Shown here piece after piece: positions 25,447 to 35,758 of a stretch of 64,000 nt of DNA (within the stretch, counting starts at the first letter, position 1; the number at the start of each line of letters is the position of its first letter). The notes below the pieces were generated by a model that did no database searches, had not been told where the DNA came from, and saw only the letters and a list, made by a program, of their open reading frames with translations. Source of the stretch: Pseudomaricurvus alkylphenolicus (GTDB lineage Bacteria > Pseudomonadota > Gammaproteobacteria > Pseudomonadales > Cellvibrionaceae); contig NZ_JAAQPI010000012.1 in assembly GCF_011683955.1 (NCBI RefSeq), positions 1 through 64,000 on the forward strand. Direction: 5' to 3'. The position numbers and the translations under genes are program-made.

Positions 25447-25631
25447 CGGGACTTTCGAGCCTATTTGGCGGCCGTGACTCACGGCTGCCATCAAAACTTC
25501 TTTGGTTTGTCATCTTGCCAACCTAATTTGGTTTCTGGTACAACAGACGTACGCGCGGTGGCCAGAACTCCTTAGAGGAGTCGCCGAGCTGCCGTTGCGG
25601 TGTTATCAACCAGAAGGAAGGATGCTCGCTT

Positions 25632-27062
25632 ATGGTAGATAGTTCACTCGCCGAATCCATCGGCACCAAAGACAACAATCAATTCAACCCCGACAAACGT
25701 CCCATACTTTACGTCCTCGACACCAACGTCCTGATACACGACCCCACTGCGCTGCTCAATTTTGAAGAACACCACGTCATGATTCCCATGACGGTTCTGG
25801 AAGAACTCGACAAACTCAAAAGCGGAAAAAAAGCACAGGCTGCAGACTGCCGCCAGGCGATCCGGGAGATCGACAAGATACTCGGGCGAGCGAGCCCCGA
25901 AGAAGTCGAAGGCGGTGTGCCGATACGACGAGAGGCCTTCACCGAACCCAACGGCAGGCTCTCGATCTTAATGACCACCCCTCCCGACAACGTCTCCGTC
26001 CTCCCCACCCACCTCAACGACAACAAAATCATCAACGACCTGGTCCTCCTCAAGGCCAACAACCCCGACCACCGCGTCGTCCTCGTCACCAAAGACATCA
26101 ACATGCGCCTCAAGGCCCGCGGCTGTGGTATCGAGTCCGATGACTACCACAACGATCAGCTGGTCACCGACATCGAAATGCTGAATAAGGGTTATCTGGA
26201 ATACGCCGGCAGCTTCTGGGATACGGTCGAGCAGGTGGATACTGAACAGCAGATGGGCCGCACCGTGCACTATTTGCCACGGGATCACTTCCCCAAAGAG
26301 CTGTTCCCGAACCAGTTTATTACCGATGAACAGGGTTTTACGGCACGGGTGATCGCCGTCAACGACGACGAAGTGACGCTGTGGCATATGGAACCGGCGC
26401 ACTTCCTCGAGCAGGAAGCCTGGGGCTTAAAACCCCGCGACGTGCACCAGGCGATGGCGCTGAATCTGCTGCTCGACCCGGACGTGCATCTGGTCAACCT
26501 GACCGGCGCAGCGGGCTCGGGCAAGACCATTTTGGCCCTGGCCGCCGCCATTGAAATGACCGTTGCCACCAAGCAATACCGCCGCATCATTGCCACTCGA
26601 AGTACTCAGGGCCTGGACGAAGACATCGGATTCCTGCCCGGTACCGAGGCGGAAAAAATGGAGCCCTGGCTGGGAGCCATCACCGACAACCTCGAAGCAC
26701 TGCACTGTGATGATGAGGACTGCTCCGGCAGCATCGACTATGTGTTGAACAAGGTTCCACTGCACTTTAAGTCACTGAATTATATTCGTGGCCGCAGCTT
26801 TCAGCACAGTCTGATATTGATCGATGAAAGTCAGAACCTGACTCCCCATCAGATCAAAACCATTGTTACGCGGGCTGGCAGTGGCTCCAAGGTCATTTGT
26901 CTTGGCAATCTGGCCCAGATTGATACGCCCTACTTGAATGCGACCAGTTCTGGTTTGACCTATTTGACAGAGCGTTTTAAAGGTTTTGAGTACGGAGGGA
27001 ATATCGCCTTACAGGGTGTGCCTCGGTCATTGTTAGCAGAGTATGCTGAAGCGAATTTGTAA
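25632..27062 (+). CDS. PIN-PhoH family ATPase
   Basis: The 476-residue protein joins an N-terminal PIN ribonuclease-like domain (YVLDTNVLIHDP at residues 27-38, further acidic residues to about 180) to a PhoH-type ATPase domain with Walker A GAAGSGKT (292-299) and Walker B ILIDESQN (about 396-403). Proteins of this type (PhoH2/YlaK group) are thought to couple RNA unwinding with cleavage. A GGAAGG site precedes the ATG by about eleven bases. The leader has a hairpin ACTCC-N5-GGAGT at about 25568-25582. Codons between about 25970 and 26125 are markedly richer in C-ending choices than the rest of the gene. Confidence 0.9.
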   Translation: MVDSSLAESIGTKDNNQFNPDKRPILYVLDTNVLIHDPTALLNFEEHHVMIPMTVLEELDKLKSGKKAQAADCRQAIREIDKILGRASPEEVEGGVPIRREAFTEPNGRLSILMTTPPDNVSVLPTHLNDNKIINDLVLLKANNPDHRVVLVTKDINMRLKARGCGIESDDYHNDQLVTDIEMLNKGYLEYAGSFWDTVEQVDTEQQMGRTVHYLPRDHFPKELFPNQFITDEQGFTARVIAVNDDEVTLWHMEPAHFLEQEAWGLKPRDVHQAMALNLLLDPDVHLVNLTGAAGSGKTILALAAAIEMTVATKQYRRIIATRSTQGLDEDIGFLPGTEAEKMEPWLGAITDNLEALHCDDEDCSGSIDYVLNKVPLHFKSLNYIRGRSFQHSLILIDESQNLTPHQIKTIVTRAGSGSKVICLGNLAQIDTPYLNATSSGLTYLTERFKGFEYGGNIALQGVPRSLLAEYAEANL

Positions 27063-27099
27063 CTCTTAATCGCGCAGAACTTTAACCGCAGGGTGTGGT

Positions 27100-27127
27100 G
27101 GTGGATTACGGCTTCGCCTAATCCACC
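27100..27127. repeat. Short palindromic unit related to the 319-bp repeat core
   Basis: GGTGGATTA and TAATCCACC arms flank CGGCTTCGCC. The arms are the same as those of the first internal palindrome of the 319-bp elements, but nothing else of the element is present. It lies between the convergent ends of the PhoH-type gene and ybbP and could act as a transcription barrier for both. Confidence 0.65.
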
Positions 27128-27146
27128 CTACGCGGCCTTGGAATAG

Positions 27147-29651
27147 TTAACTCAACTCTCGCAAAATCAACGCTGGTGGAGTTGTCATCACTCGGCGACA
27201 GGAAATCACCCCCATCACACCGATGAGCGCCGTAGAAGCAATCACACCCCACAGCATTAACATCCAGTGAATCTGCAGTGGCATTTCCAACACCCACTTC
27301 TGAATCGACAGAATCAGCACCTCGGCACCGACTGCCGCCATAATGCCGGAAAGAAAGCCCAGCACCGAAAATTCAATCCACAAACTGCCCAGCAGGCGAT
27401 TGCGGGAACTGCCCAAAGCACGCAACAGCGCCGCCTCCTGCATGCGCGCCTCCATACTCGAAGACACCGCCGCCCACATCACCAGGAAACCGCCCAGCAA
27501 TACCAGCCACAGCATCAACTCCACCCCAAAACTCACCTGTGTCACTATTGACTGTACCTGAGCAATAACCCGGTCCATCTCAATCACCAACACCGACGGA
27601 AACTGTTGCAAGAGATCATTGATAAACAACTTGTCCTGCTGCGGCAGATAGACACTGGTGAGGTACGTGGGCGAGAATGAATCCAGTGCTCCCGGAGAAA
27701 ACAGGAAATAAAAATTAGGATTCATCGAATCCCACTTCAGCGATCGGATACTCGCAACCCGAGCTTCCAATCTCAAACCGCCGACGCTAAAGCGCAGATC
27801 ATCACCCAGCGAAAGCCCCAGCTCGCCAGCGATCTCCTCCTCTACGGATACACCATACACACCCGGCTCAAACCACTGATCCCACCAGACACCCTTGACC
27901 AGCTTATTGTCGTCAGCCAAAGATTCTGTCCAACTGAGATTGGCTTCACGACGCAACACCTCGGCCCGCTCTGCAATCTCCTGACTGGGAATCTCACCAT
28001 TGATATGGGTAAGACGACCACGCACCATTGGATACATACCCTTTGCCTCCAGGCCGTCGGATCGCATCATGGACTCGACATCGGCAACTTCAGCAGGGGT
28101 AATATTGAGGAGAAAGTGATTGGGAGTTTCCGGGGGCAATTGCAGCTGCCAGTCGTTGATCAGGTTAGTGCGCAGATTTGTCAAAGTGAGCAGCAACATC
28201 ACCGCCAGCGCAAACACCATCATCTGAATAATGCTCTGACGGAGATTACGCTGCAGGCCGGAGAGCGCCAGGCGCCAGATGTTACCTACCTGGCTGCCAA
28301 GACGACGCCCTAACGCCAGCAACCCAAACGCAAACAACGCAACCAGGGTCAACAATGCAACAACGGCGGAAACAACACTGGCGGTTAACCAGAGATCCTG
28401 ACTGAACAGCGCGATCAGAAAAACCAGCGCCAGCAAACCCAGCATCGACTGCCAATAAAAACGCAGCCCTTTCACCTCCAGCTCGCGCCTGAGAATTTTG
28501 ATGGGCGGCACCATCGGCAGATGCCAAAGAGGTGGGACCACGAAACACATCAGGCATACCATGCCGGTCAGCAGGCCGAGCCCGTAGGCTGTCCAGTCCC
28601 CGGCCATCAGCTCAACCGGGTAAAGCGACGCCAGTGCCTTGGCGATCCATTCCTGTAACACGTGCCCCAGCACAAGCCCCGCCAAGGACGTCACCAATCC
28701 AAGCGATACCAGTTGAATACCGTAAATATTGCGCACCGCCCAGCCGCTGGCCCCCAGGCTTTTCATCAGCGCCACCTGTTCGACGTGGCGGCCGGCAAAG
28801 CGACGCGCCGCTATTGAGATAGCCACTCCAGCCAGCAGTACACCAATCATGGCAGACAACAGCAGGAATTTACGTGCGGTGGTGAGTGTATTGGCCAGCC
28901 CCTGTTGCGCCGATTCCACATCCATCACACGCTGATGTGGCGTCAATCTGGGTTTCAGCTCGGTCAGCAGTGATTGCAACTGAATCTCCGAACCGCTCAG
29001 CATCCAGTGATAGCGAATGCGGCTGCCGGGCTGAATAACCTCCGTCGCCGCCAGGTCGGAGTCGTTGATCAACAACCGCGCTCCGTAGAGGGCAAAACTG
29101 CTGCCGCGATCAGGTTCATCGATAATCACCCGTGTCACCGTGAAGTCTTTTTCACCGACGCTGAGGGTCTCGCCCAGCTCAATGTCGAGCAGTGGCAGCA
29201 ATCGGGAATCGGCCCAGGCTTCACCGGGTGCCGGTACCGTCTGAGCTTCCAACATTTGCAGTGGATCAGTGGCAAAGGGTTGCTCACTGATGGTGAGATG
29301 CCCGACGAGGGGATAGCCGGCCGTTACCGCCTTTACCGCGGCCAGATGCATGCGTTCACCGGCAAACACCATAGAGGCAAACTGAGTGGTTCGGGCGGTA
29401 CGGCAACCGGCCTCATCGGCCAGGGCCTGCCAGCCCTCGGGAATGGGCTGAGAACTGCGAACGATGCGATTGGCGCCGAGAAAGGTGTGGCTCTCTGCCA
29501 CCAGTGTTGTTTCCAGCCGGTTGGTAAACACAGCGATACAAGTGACTACCGTAACGGCCAACACCAGCGCACCGGCAAGAATACGAATTTCACCGCTGCG
29601 CCAATTACGCCACAACAGACGGAGAGGTAACAGCATAGACTGGGGTGACAT
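27147..29651 (-). CDS. ybbP: ABC transporter permease, YbbP/FtsX type
   Basis: The 834-residue protein has an N-terminal membrane helix, a large periplasmic domain, and FtsX-like permease modules at about residues 250-480 and at the C-terminus (about 715-830, ending ALLRALGSSRNRLLGSLW and further helices). Two permease blocks around periplasmic domains is the layout of the YbbP/MacB-related group of mechanotransmission-type ABC systems. Its start touches the end of ybbA, so the two make one transporter. The ybbA/ybbP genes beside and divergent from tesA is the arrangement known from Escherichia coli. Substrate is unknown; release or extraction of envelope lipids or lipoproteins is an inference from the family. 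Confidence 0.9.
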   Translation of the reverse strand: MSPQSMLLPLRLLWRNWRSGEIRILAGALVLAVTVVTCIAVFTNRLETTLVAESHTFLGANRIVRSSQPIPEGWQALADEAGCRTARTTQFASMVFAGERMHLAAVKAVTAGYPLVGHLTISEQPFATDPLQMLEAQTVPAPGEAWADSRLLPLLDIELGETLSVGEKDFTVTRVIIDEPDRGSSFALYGARLLINDSDLAATEVIQPGSRIRYHWMLSGSEIQLQSLLTELKPRLTPHQRVMDVESAQQGLANTLTTARKFLLLSAMIGVLLAGVAISIAARRFAGRHVEQVALMKSLGASGWAVRNIYGIQLVSLGLVTSLAGLVLGHVLQEWIAKALASLYPVELMAGDWTAYGLGLLTGMVCLMCFVVPPLWHLPMVPPIKILRRELEVKGLRFYWQSMLGLLALVFLIALFSQDLWLTASVVSAVVALLTLVALFAFGLLALGRRLGSQVGNIWRLALSGLQRNLRQSIIQMMVFALAVMLLLTLTNLRTNLINDWQLQLPPETPNHFLLNITPAEVADVESMMRSDGLEAKGMYPMVRGRLTHINGEIPSQEIAERAEVLRREANLSWTESLADDNKLVKGVWWDQWFEPGVYGVSVEEEIAGELGLSLGDDLRFSVGGLRLEARVASIRSLKWDSMNPNFYFLFSPGALDSFSPTYLTSVYLPQQDKLFINDLLQQFPSVLVIEMDRVIAQVQSIVTQVSFGVELMLWLVLLGGFLVMWAAVSSSMEARMQEAALLRALGSSRNRLLGSLWIEFSVLGFLSGIMAAVGAEVLILSIQKWVLEMPLQIHWMLMLWGVIASTALIGVMGVISCRRVMTTPPALILRELS

Positions 29652-30415
29652 TAAACAGCCTCGCAGCAGGCCATTTCCATGGGAAAGCGTTCGACCACCT
29701 TGCCTCCCTCCAGACTGATGCGCTGGCGGCAGTGCTCGGCAAGGCGCTGCTCGTGAGTTACCAGCACCAGAGTGGCGCCCTGCTCACGATTGAGCTCAAA
29801 CAACAGATCGATCACGTGAGCGCCGGTGGCGGAATCAAGATTACCGGTGGGCTCATCGGCAAACAGTATGTCGGGATCACTGGCAAACGCCCTGGCAATG
29901 GCAACCCGTTGCTGTTCACCGCCGGAAAGCTGCTGGGGATAGTGTTGCAGGCGATCTTTGAGACCTACTCGGGTGAGGAAGAATTCGGCTTTGCCACGGG
30001 CACAATCGCGACCGTGCAATTCCAGGGGCATCATCACATTTTCCAGGGCTGTGAGCCCCGGCAGCAGCTGGAACGATTGGAACACAAAACCCACGTGGTC
30101 CGCCCGGACCCGGGCGCGGCCCTCTTCACCCATCGCCGTCAGCTCCTTGTTGTGCAGGGTCATGGTGCCACTGCTGGGCTGATCCAGCCCTGCCAGAATA
30201 CCCAACAAGGTGGATTTACCGGACCCGGAGGCACCGGTAATGGCCAGGCTGTCGCCGGCAGCGACGCTAAGAGAGACGTTTTCCAGGATTTTTAGCTCTC
30301 CCGCCGCGGTCATGACCTGCTTGCAGAGAGATTGAGCGTGCAACATAGGGATACCGAAACTGTCGTGATTGTGGCTATTGTTGTGTCGTGCGACAAGAGT
30401 GTCCAAGGTTTTCAC
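29651..30415 (-). CDS. ybbA: ABC transporter ATP-binding protein, YbbA type
   Basis: The 254-residue ATPase has Walker [13 protein letters not shown], signature [15 protein letters not shown] and Walker [14 protein letters not shown], with the LolD/MacB-type ending. It powers the YbbP permease encoded immediately downstream. The start given is a GTG; an ATG at 30346 would remove 23 residues and begin at MLHAQSLCK, which resembles the usual start of this family, so the true start is unsure. It is divergent from tesA with 94 bases between them. Confidence 0.9.
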   Translation of the reverse strand: MKTLDTLVARHNNSHNHDSFGIPMLHAQSLCKQVMTAAGELKILENVSLSVAAGDSLAITGASGSGKSTLLGILAGLDQPSSGTMTLHNKELTAMGEEGRARVRADHVGFVFQSFQLLPGLTALENVMMPLELHGRDCARGKAEFFLTRVGLKDRLQHYPQQLSGGEQQRVAIARAFASDPDILFADEPTGNLDSATGAHVIDLLFELNREQGATLVLVTHEQRLAEHCRQRISLEGGKVVERFPMEMACCEAV

Positions 30416-30509
30416 AGAACTTTACCCTTTAAGTAAAGTTCTTGGCATTCACTGTTAAAGCGGATGCGGTAGGATAGCCCTGTCTTCCCGATTTACAGTA
30501 CCTGACCCT

Positions 30510-31148
30510 ATGCTTCGCCCCCTGATTGCCCTGATAGTTGCCCTCTGGTTGCCTCCCCTGCATGCCGCCAACGTGCTGGTACTGGGAGATAGTCTGAGTG
30601 CCGCTTACGGCATGAATGAGAATCAGGGCTGGGTGCAACTGCTAAGAGAGCGTCTTGAGCAAAAACAGCTGGATATCCAGGTCATCAATGCCTCGATCAG
30701 TGGCGAAACCACCGCCGGCGGCCTGGCCCGCCTGCCCCGCCTGCTCAATGAATATCAACCCTCGGTGGTGATTCTGGAGCTGGGCGGCAATGACGGTCTG
30801 CGGGGATACCCCATACAGAGCATGAAGAAACAGCTGCAGCGCTCGGTGCAGCTGAGCCACCAACACCAGGCGCAAGTACTACTGCTGGGCATGGAAATCC
30901 CCCCTAACTATGGCCGCCGCTACAGTGAGCTGTTCCGCTCGGCCTATCAGGAAATCGCCAAACACAATGAGTTGGTGCTGGTGCCCTTCTTTTTGGAAGG
31001 CGTGGCTACCAATCGGGAATTAATGCAGGCTGATGGAATTCACCCCCGCAGTGAGGCCCAGGCCCAAATGCTGGATAATGTCTGGCCTCTGCTCGAGCCC
31101 TTGCTCGACGCAGACTCTAAGCAGTTGGAGGCAAGCGCCAATCACTGA
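30510..31148 (+). CDS. tesA: TesA-type periplasmic SGNH esterase/thioesterase
   Basis: The 212-residue protein has a signal peptide (to about Ala19) and the SGNH-hydrolase blocks: GDSLS with nucleophile Ser28, Gly in block II, GGND (92-95) and DGIHP with Asp175 and His178 completing the triad. TesA enzymes hydrolyse acyl-CoA thioesters, lysophospholipids and aryl esters in the periplasm. Position opposite ybbA is conserved in many gammaproteobacteria. Its TGA abuts the stop codon of the convergent recJ gene with no base between. Confidence 0.92.
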   Translation: MLRPLIALIVALWLPPLHAANVLVLGDSLSAAYGMNENQGWVQLLRERLEQKQLDIQVINASISGETTAGGLARLPRLLNEYQPSVVILELGGNDGLRGYPIQSMKKQLQRSVQLSHQHQAQVLLLGMEIPPNYGRRYSELFRSAYQEIAKHNELVLVPFFLEGVATNRELMQADGIHPRSEAQAQMLDNVWPLLEPLLDADSKQLEASANH

Positions 31149-32894
31149 TCACCCGCTTTGGACGGGCTCAAGATACTCCACCATTAACTGCAGGGATTCG
31201 CGGCCCCGGAACTCATTCACATCCAGTTTGTAGGCCAGATTCAGCTTTTGCACGGCCGGATTAGGCCATTGATCCGTATCCACATTAAAAGCGATAGCAT
31301 CCACCAGTTGTTGTTTGGCGTCATCCACTGCCAGCACCATCTTCAGGTGCTTCTCCCCCACCAGTCGTTGCTGTACCAGATAAAAGCTGCCATCAAAGAT
31401 CGGCTCGGGGAAATGCTGCCCCCATGGCCCCGACTCCCGCAGTGTATAGGCCAGCGGAAGGTTGATTTCGTCGTGGCTTAGTGCACCATCCGATAGAATC
31501 TCTGCCTGCAGTTGCTCAGGCTTAAGCACCCGCCGTACCACCTCATCAAATGCTTTCTGGAATCGCTCAAAATCAGACTTTTTCAGACTCATTCCGGCCG
31601 CCATGGCATGGCCACCAAACTTGGTTAGCAAGCCCGGATTCGCGCTGGCCACGGCATCCAGTGCGTCGCGAATATGCAAACCCGGTATTGAGCGGGCTGA
31701 GCCCTTGATCTCTTCTTCGTTGGCGTCAGCAAACGCAATCACCGGACGGTGGAATCGCTCTTTGATACGTGATGCCAGAATACCGATAACACCTTGGTGC
31801 CACTGACCATCGTAGATACATAGCCCCCAGGGCAGATCCGAATCCTCTCCCAACGTCAACGTCTGCAGCGACTGCAAAGCCTCCTGCTGCATCCCGGCTT
31901 CAATGGCACGGCGGTCGCGATTAAGCTCGTCCAGCTCCACCGCCATTTCACGGGCCAGCTCGGGACTCTGACACAGCAGACACTCGATCCCCAGCGACAT
32001 ATCATCCAGTCGTCCGGCCGCGTTCAGCCTTGGCCCTACGGCGAAGCCCAGGTCCGAGGCCACCAGCCGGTCGCGCTTGCGACCGGCCACCTCCAACAGA
32101 GAGAGAATACCCGGGCGGGCGCGGCCACTGCGAATGCGCTGCAGTCCCTGGTGCACCAGAATCCGATTATTGTTGTCCAGAGGCACGACATCGGCCACCG
32201 TACCCAGAGAGACCAGATCGAGGTAATCCCCCATTTTGGGTTCAGGCAGGAGATTATCCTGAAACCAGTTGATCTGACGCAGTGCACCGCGAAGGGCGCT
32301 CATCAGATAAAAAATCACACCCACACCCGCGAGATTTTTGCTGGGGAATTCACAACCAGGCTGGTTGGGGTTCACAACGGCGTCCGCCGCCGGCAGCTCT
32401 GCCCCGGGCAGATGGTGGTCAGTAACCAGCACTTTGATTCCGGCAGCCTTGGCGGCATTGACACCATCAATGGAAGAAATACCGTTGTCGACGGTGATGA
32501 TCAGATCCGGATTGCGAGTTCGCGCCACCTCCACAATCTCGGGGGTTAGGCCATAACCAAAATCAAAGCGATTTGGGACCAGATATTGAACCTGGTGGGC
32601 GCCCATATCCCGCAAGGCCAATACTGCCAGGGCACTGCTGGTAGCGCCATCGGCGTCAAAATCGCCAACAATCAGGATGGACTGCGCGTCCTGCAACGCT
32701 TCCACCAACAGAGCAACCGCGTCGTTCAGCCCTTTCAGTTGCTGAGGCCTGAGCATAGCGCCCAGCGAGCGCTCAATCTCATTGATGTCGGTAATGCCGC
32801 GCGCGGCGTAGATACGCTGCAAGCGCGGGTGCAACGTGTGAGGCCAAAGGATATCGGTGTCAGGAATAGAACGTCGGGTAATTCGGGTTTGCAT
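31149..32894 (-). CDS. recJ: Single-stranded-DNA exonuclease RecJ
   Basis: The 581-residue protein carries the DHH-phosphoesterase motifs: LIVGDFDADGATSSALAVLAL (motif I), DLIITVDNGIS, VTDHHLPG (motif III, DHH) and DLVSLGTVADVVPL, followed by the DHHA1 domain with GGHAMAAG near residue 425. RecJ degrades single-stranded DNA 5' to 3' in recombination and mismatch repair. Length fits the usual 560-580 residues. It lies downstream of thrC, as in Pseudomonas relatives, but with a 98-base gap containing a hairpin at 32932-32953, so it may have its own promoter. Confidence 0.95.
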   Translation of the reverse strand: MQTRITRRSIPDTDILWPHTLHPRLQRIYAARGITDINEIERSLGAMLRPQQLKGLNDAVALLVEALQDAQSILIVGDFDADGATSSALAVLALRDMGAHQVQYLVPNRFDFGYGLTPEIVEVARTRNPDLIITVDNGISSIDGVNAAKAAGIKVLVTDHHLPGAELPAADAVVNPNQPGCEFPSKNLAGVGVIFYLMSALRGALRQINWFQDNLLPEPKMGDYLDLVSLGTVADVVPLDNNNRILVHQGLQRIRSGRARPGILSLLEVAGRKRDRLVASDLGFAVGPRLNAAGRLDDMSLGIECLLCQSPELAREMAVELDELNRDRRAIEAGMQQEALQSLQTLTLGEDSDLPWGLCIYDGQWHQGVIGILASRIKERFHRPVIAFADANEEEIKGSARSIPGLHIRDALDAVASANPGLLTKFGGHAMAAGMSLKKSDFERFQKAFDEVVRRVLKPEQLQAEILSDGALSHDEINLPLAYTLRESGPWGQHFPEPIFDGSFYLVQQRLVGEKHLKMVLAVDDAKQQLVDAIAFNVDTDQWPNPAVQKLNLAYKLDVNEFRGRESLQLMVEYLEPVQSG

Positions 32895-32931
32895 GGATCC
32901 GTTCCTGTGAATGCCTTATGCCAGATACGAA

Positions 32932-32953
32932 GAGCCCGCCATGGGGCGGGCTC
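32932..32953. other. Hairpin between thrC and recJ
   Basis: GAGCCCGCC (32932-32940) and GGCGGGCTC (32945-32953) form a perfect 9-bp stem with a four-base loop. There is no T-run on either side, so it is not a standard terminator. It may protect the thrC message end or reduce read-through into recJ. Confidence 0.45.
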
Positions 32954-32992
32954 GAACCAGGAGCTGCTACGGGTGTCGAGCGATCAAAAAAA

Positions 32993-34393
32993 TCACGCGC
33001 GAACGTTGGCAGCGATGTGCTGCTGAACTTTTGTCAAATCCTTCTCCAGCACCTCAAAGCGCTCCTCTCGATCAAACAAATCGCTCATATGATGCGGCAG
33101 CGCCGGGTCTTCATCCTGACCGGCTTTGCGGACCGCTTCCGGGAACTTGGCCGGATGCGCGGTAGCCAGGCAGATCATGGGAATATCCTGACGGCGGCGG
33201 GTCTTGCGAGCCGCCTGCACACCAATAGCCGTGTGCGGATCAAGCAGATACTCGGTGTTCTCAAACACATCACGGATCACATCAATGGTTTCTTCGTCAC
33301 CCAGTCGGTAAGAGCTGAACAGCTCACGGGCACCGGACAACGCCTCTTCAGACAAGGTCATGGCGGTACCGCCTTTAAAGTCTTCCATCAGCTGCTTGAT
33401 CGCAGCCCCATCGCGGCCGTAGAGATCGAACAACAAACGCTCAAAGTTGCTGGATACCATGATATCCATGCTGGGCGACAGTGAGTGAATCAGCTCTTTT
33501 TTGCTGTGGTCGTTGGCACTGATGCAACGGTGCAGAATGTCGTTGGCGTTGGTGGCGATCACCAACTGATCAACCGGCAGCCCCATTTGCCTGGCCAGGT
33601 AACCGGCAAAGATATCGCCGAAATTACCGGTAGGCACAGAGAAAGACACCGGACGCGCGGGAGCGCCCAGCGCCAGACCTGCGTAGAAGTAGTAAACAAT
33701 CTGAGCCATGATGCGCGCCCAGTTAATGGAGTTTACTGCCACCAGCTGGCGACCTTCGGGCAGGAAAGACTGATCACCAAAACTGGCCTTGACCATGTTC
33801 TGGCAGTCATCGAAGTTGCCTTCGAGAGCGATATTGTGAACGTTGTTTTCCAGCACCGTGGTCATCTGGCGACGCTGTACGTCGGAGACACGATTGTTGG
33901 GGTGCAGGATAAAAATATCGATGTTGTCACAGTGGCGGCAGCCTTCGATAGCGGCGGAACCGGTATCGCCGGAAGTCGCCCCCATAACCACAACTTTCTG
34001 GTCACGCTTTTTGAGAATGTAATCCAGCAGATTGCCCAAGAATTGCAGGGCAAAGTCCTTAAACGCCAGCGTGGGACCCTGGAACAACTCCAACACCCAC
34101 TCGTTGTGGGCGGTTTGCACCATTGGAGCAATAGCGTCGTGTCGGAAGGTGGAATAGGAATCGTCGATGATTTTTTTCAGGTCGGCGTCGGGCACCTCGC
34201 CTGCGACGAAGGGTGCGATCACCTTAAAGGCCAGATCCTGATAGCTGAGACCGGCCCAGGAGGCAATTTCCTGCTGACTGAACTTGGGCAGATTCTCGGG
34301 CACGTACAAGCCGCCGTCCGGCGCCAGACCTGTCAGTACAACGTCTTCAAACGCCAGTGGCGCGGCTTCGCCGCGGGTGCTGATGTATTTCAC
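32993..34393 (-). CDS. thrC: Threonine synthase
   Basis: The 466-residue enzyme opens with the typical MKYISTRGEAAPLAFEDVVL and LAPDGGLYVPENLP, and has the PLP lysine in LAFKDFALQFLG (Lys112) and the cofactor-binding GATSGDTGSAA. It turns O-phosphohomoserine into threonine. The length fits the long fold-II form common in gammaproteobacteria and yeast. It starts 30 bases after hom and is surely co-transcribed with it, so the last steps of threonine synthesis are encoded together. Confidence 0.96.
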   Translation of the reverse strand: MKYISTRGEAAPLAFEDVVLTGLAPDGGLYVPENLPKFSQQEIASWAGLSYQDLAFKVIAPFVAGEVPDADLKKIIDDSYSTFRHDAIAPMVQTAHNEWVLELFQGPTLAFKDFALQFLGNLLDYILKKRDQKVVVMGATSGDTGSAAIEGCRHCDNIDIFILHPNNRVSDVQRRQMTTVLENNVHNIALEGNFDDCQNMVKASFGDQSFLPEGRQLVAVNSINWARIMAQIVYYFYAGLALGAPARPVSFSVPTGNFGDIFAGYLARQMGLPVDQLVIATNANDILHRCISANDHSKKELIHSLSPSMDIMVSSNFERLLFDLYGRDGAAIKQLMEDFKGGTAMTLSEEALSGARELFSSYRLGDEETIDVIRDVFENTEYLLDPHTAIGVQAARKTRRRQDIPMICLATAHPAKFPEAVRKAGQDEDPALPHHMSDLFDREERFEVLEKDLTKVQQHIAANVRA

Positions 34394-34423
34394 AGTAACC
34401 TCTTAAAAAACAATAGCCCGGGA

Positions 34424-35728
34424 TCAGCCCAGGGATTCAACACGAATATGGCTCACGCCACCCTGGATGGAATCGAGCGCTTCGATGCTCTCCACTGCAG
34501 CCAGCATTTGTTTTTCCACTGCACGGTTGGTCAACAGAATCAGCGGCACTGCGGTCTCACCGGTGTGCGGCTCCTTCTGTATCAGGGCTTCAATACTCAC
34601 ACCCGCATCGCTGAGAATCTGGGTAATCTGGTTGAGCACACCGGGACGATCCTCAGCGGTCATACGCAGATAATAAGCCGTCTCCACATCGCCCATAGGC
34701 AAAATCGGATAATCCTTCAGGGCTGCCGCGTTAAAGCCAAGATGAGCCACTTTGTTTTCCTGGGGTGCGGTGAAAGCGCGAGCCACATCCACCACATCCG
34801 CCACCACGGCGGAGGCAGTGGGCTCCGCGCCGGCGCCGGCGCCGTAATACAGGGTTGGACCAACCGCATCGCCTTTAACCAGCACGGCATTCATGACACC
34901 GTCGACATTGGCAATCAGGCGCTTTTCAGGAATCAGGGTTGGGTGCACACGCAACTCCACGCCCTGCTCTGACTGGCGGGCAATGCCCAGGTGCTTGATA
35001 CGGTAACCCAGCTCTTCAGCGTAGGTCACGTCCTGGGGCTGAATGGTGCTGATGCCCTCGGTAAAAATCTTGTCAAACTGCAGCGGCATACCAAAAGCGA
35101 TAGACGCCAGAATCACCAGCTTGTGGGCTGCATCGATACCTTCTACGTCAAAAGTGGGGTCGGCCTCGGCATAACCCAGCTCCTGGGCCTCCTTCAGCAC
35201 ATCCGCGAAGTCGCGGCCCTTATCCTTCATCTCGGTAAGGATAAAGTTGCCGGTGCCGTTAATTATGCCCGCCAGCCACTCGACCTTGTTGGCGCCAAGG
35301 CCCTCGCGCAGAGACTTAATGATGGGGATACCGCCAGCCACTGCAGCCTCGTAAGCGATAGACACACCCTTGGCCTCAGCACGGGCAAACAACTCGTTAC
35401 CAAACTCGGCGATCAACGCCTTGTTGGCGGTGACCACGTGCTTACCGTTATCGATGGCCTCTTCCACCAGCTCTTTAGCCACAGTGGTGCCACCGATCAG
35501 CTCGACCACCACATCAACATTAGGATTACGAACCACATCAAAGACATCACGGGTGACGTTGCTGGATGACGTATCAGCATTGGGATTGTCGCGACGGGCG
35601 CCAATCTGCTCAATAATGATGTCGGTACCGGCGCGGGCGCTAATTTCACGTGCATTACGTGTCAGAACATTAAATGTACCGCTACCGACGGTACCTAACC
35701 CACAGATTCCTACTCTTACCGGTTTCAA
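34424..35728 (-). CDS. hom: Homoserine dehydrogenase (monofunctional, with ACT domain)
   Basis: The 434-residue enzyme has the NAD(P)-binding GICGLGTVGSGTFNVL at its start, the catalytic domain with AAVAGGIPIIKSLREGLGAN and GIINGTGNFIL (about residues 128-166), and a C-terminal ACT domain (about 350-430) expected to sense threonine. It reduces aspartate semialdehyde to homoserine. No aspartokinase domain is fused. It precedes thrC by 30 bases. The 136-base leader between dsbC and hom contains two hairpins. Confidence 0.96.
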   Translation of the reverse strand: MKPVRVGICGLGTVGSGTFNVLTRNAREISARAGTDIIIEQIGARRDNPNADTSSSNVTRDVFDVVRNPNVDVVVELIGGTTVAKELVEEAIDNGKHVVTANKALIAEFGNELFARAEAKGVSIAYEAAVAGGIPIIKSLREGLGANKVEWLAGIINGTGNFILTEMKDKGRDFADVLKEAQELGYAEADPTFDVEGIDAAHKLVILASIAFGMPLQFDKIFTEGISTIQPQDVTYAEELGYRIKHLGIARQSEQGVELRVHPTLIPEKRLIANVDGVMNAVLVKGDAVGPTLYYGAGAGAEPTASAVVADVVDVARAFTAPQENKVAHLGFNAAALKDYPILPMGDVETAYYLRMTAEDRPGVLNQITQILSDAGVSIEALIQKEPHTGETAVPLILLTNRAVEKQMLAAVESIEALDSIQGGVSHIRVESLG

Positions 35729-35758
35729 GGTGATTTTCCCCTAATCAATGACATCAAA

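Noticed and set aside
33485-34972. Open frame of 495 codons antisense to thrC and hom
   Set aside because: It runs across two well-identified genes on the other strand and has no family resemblance.
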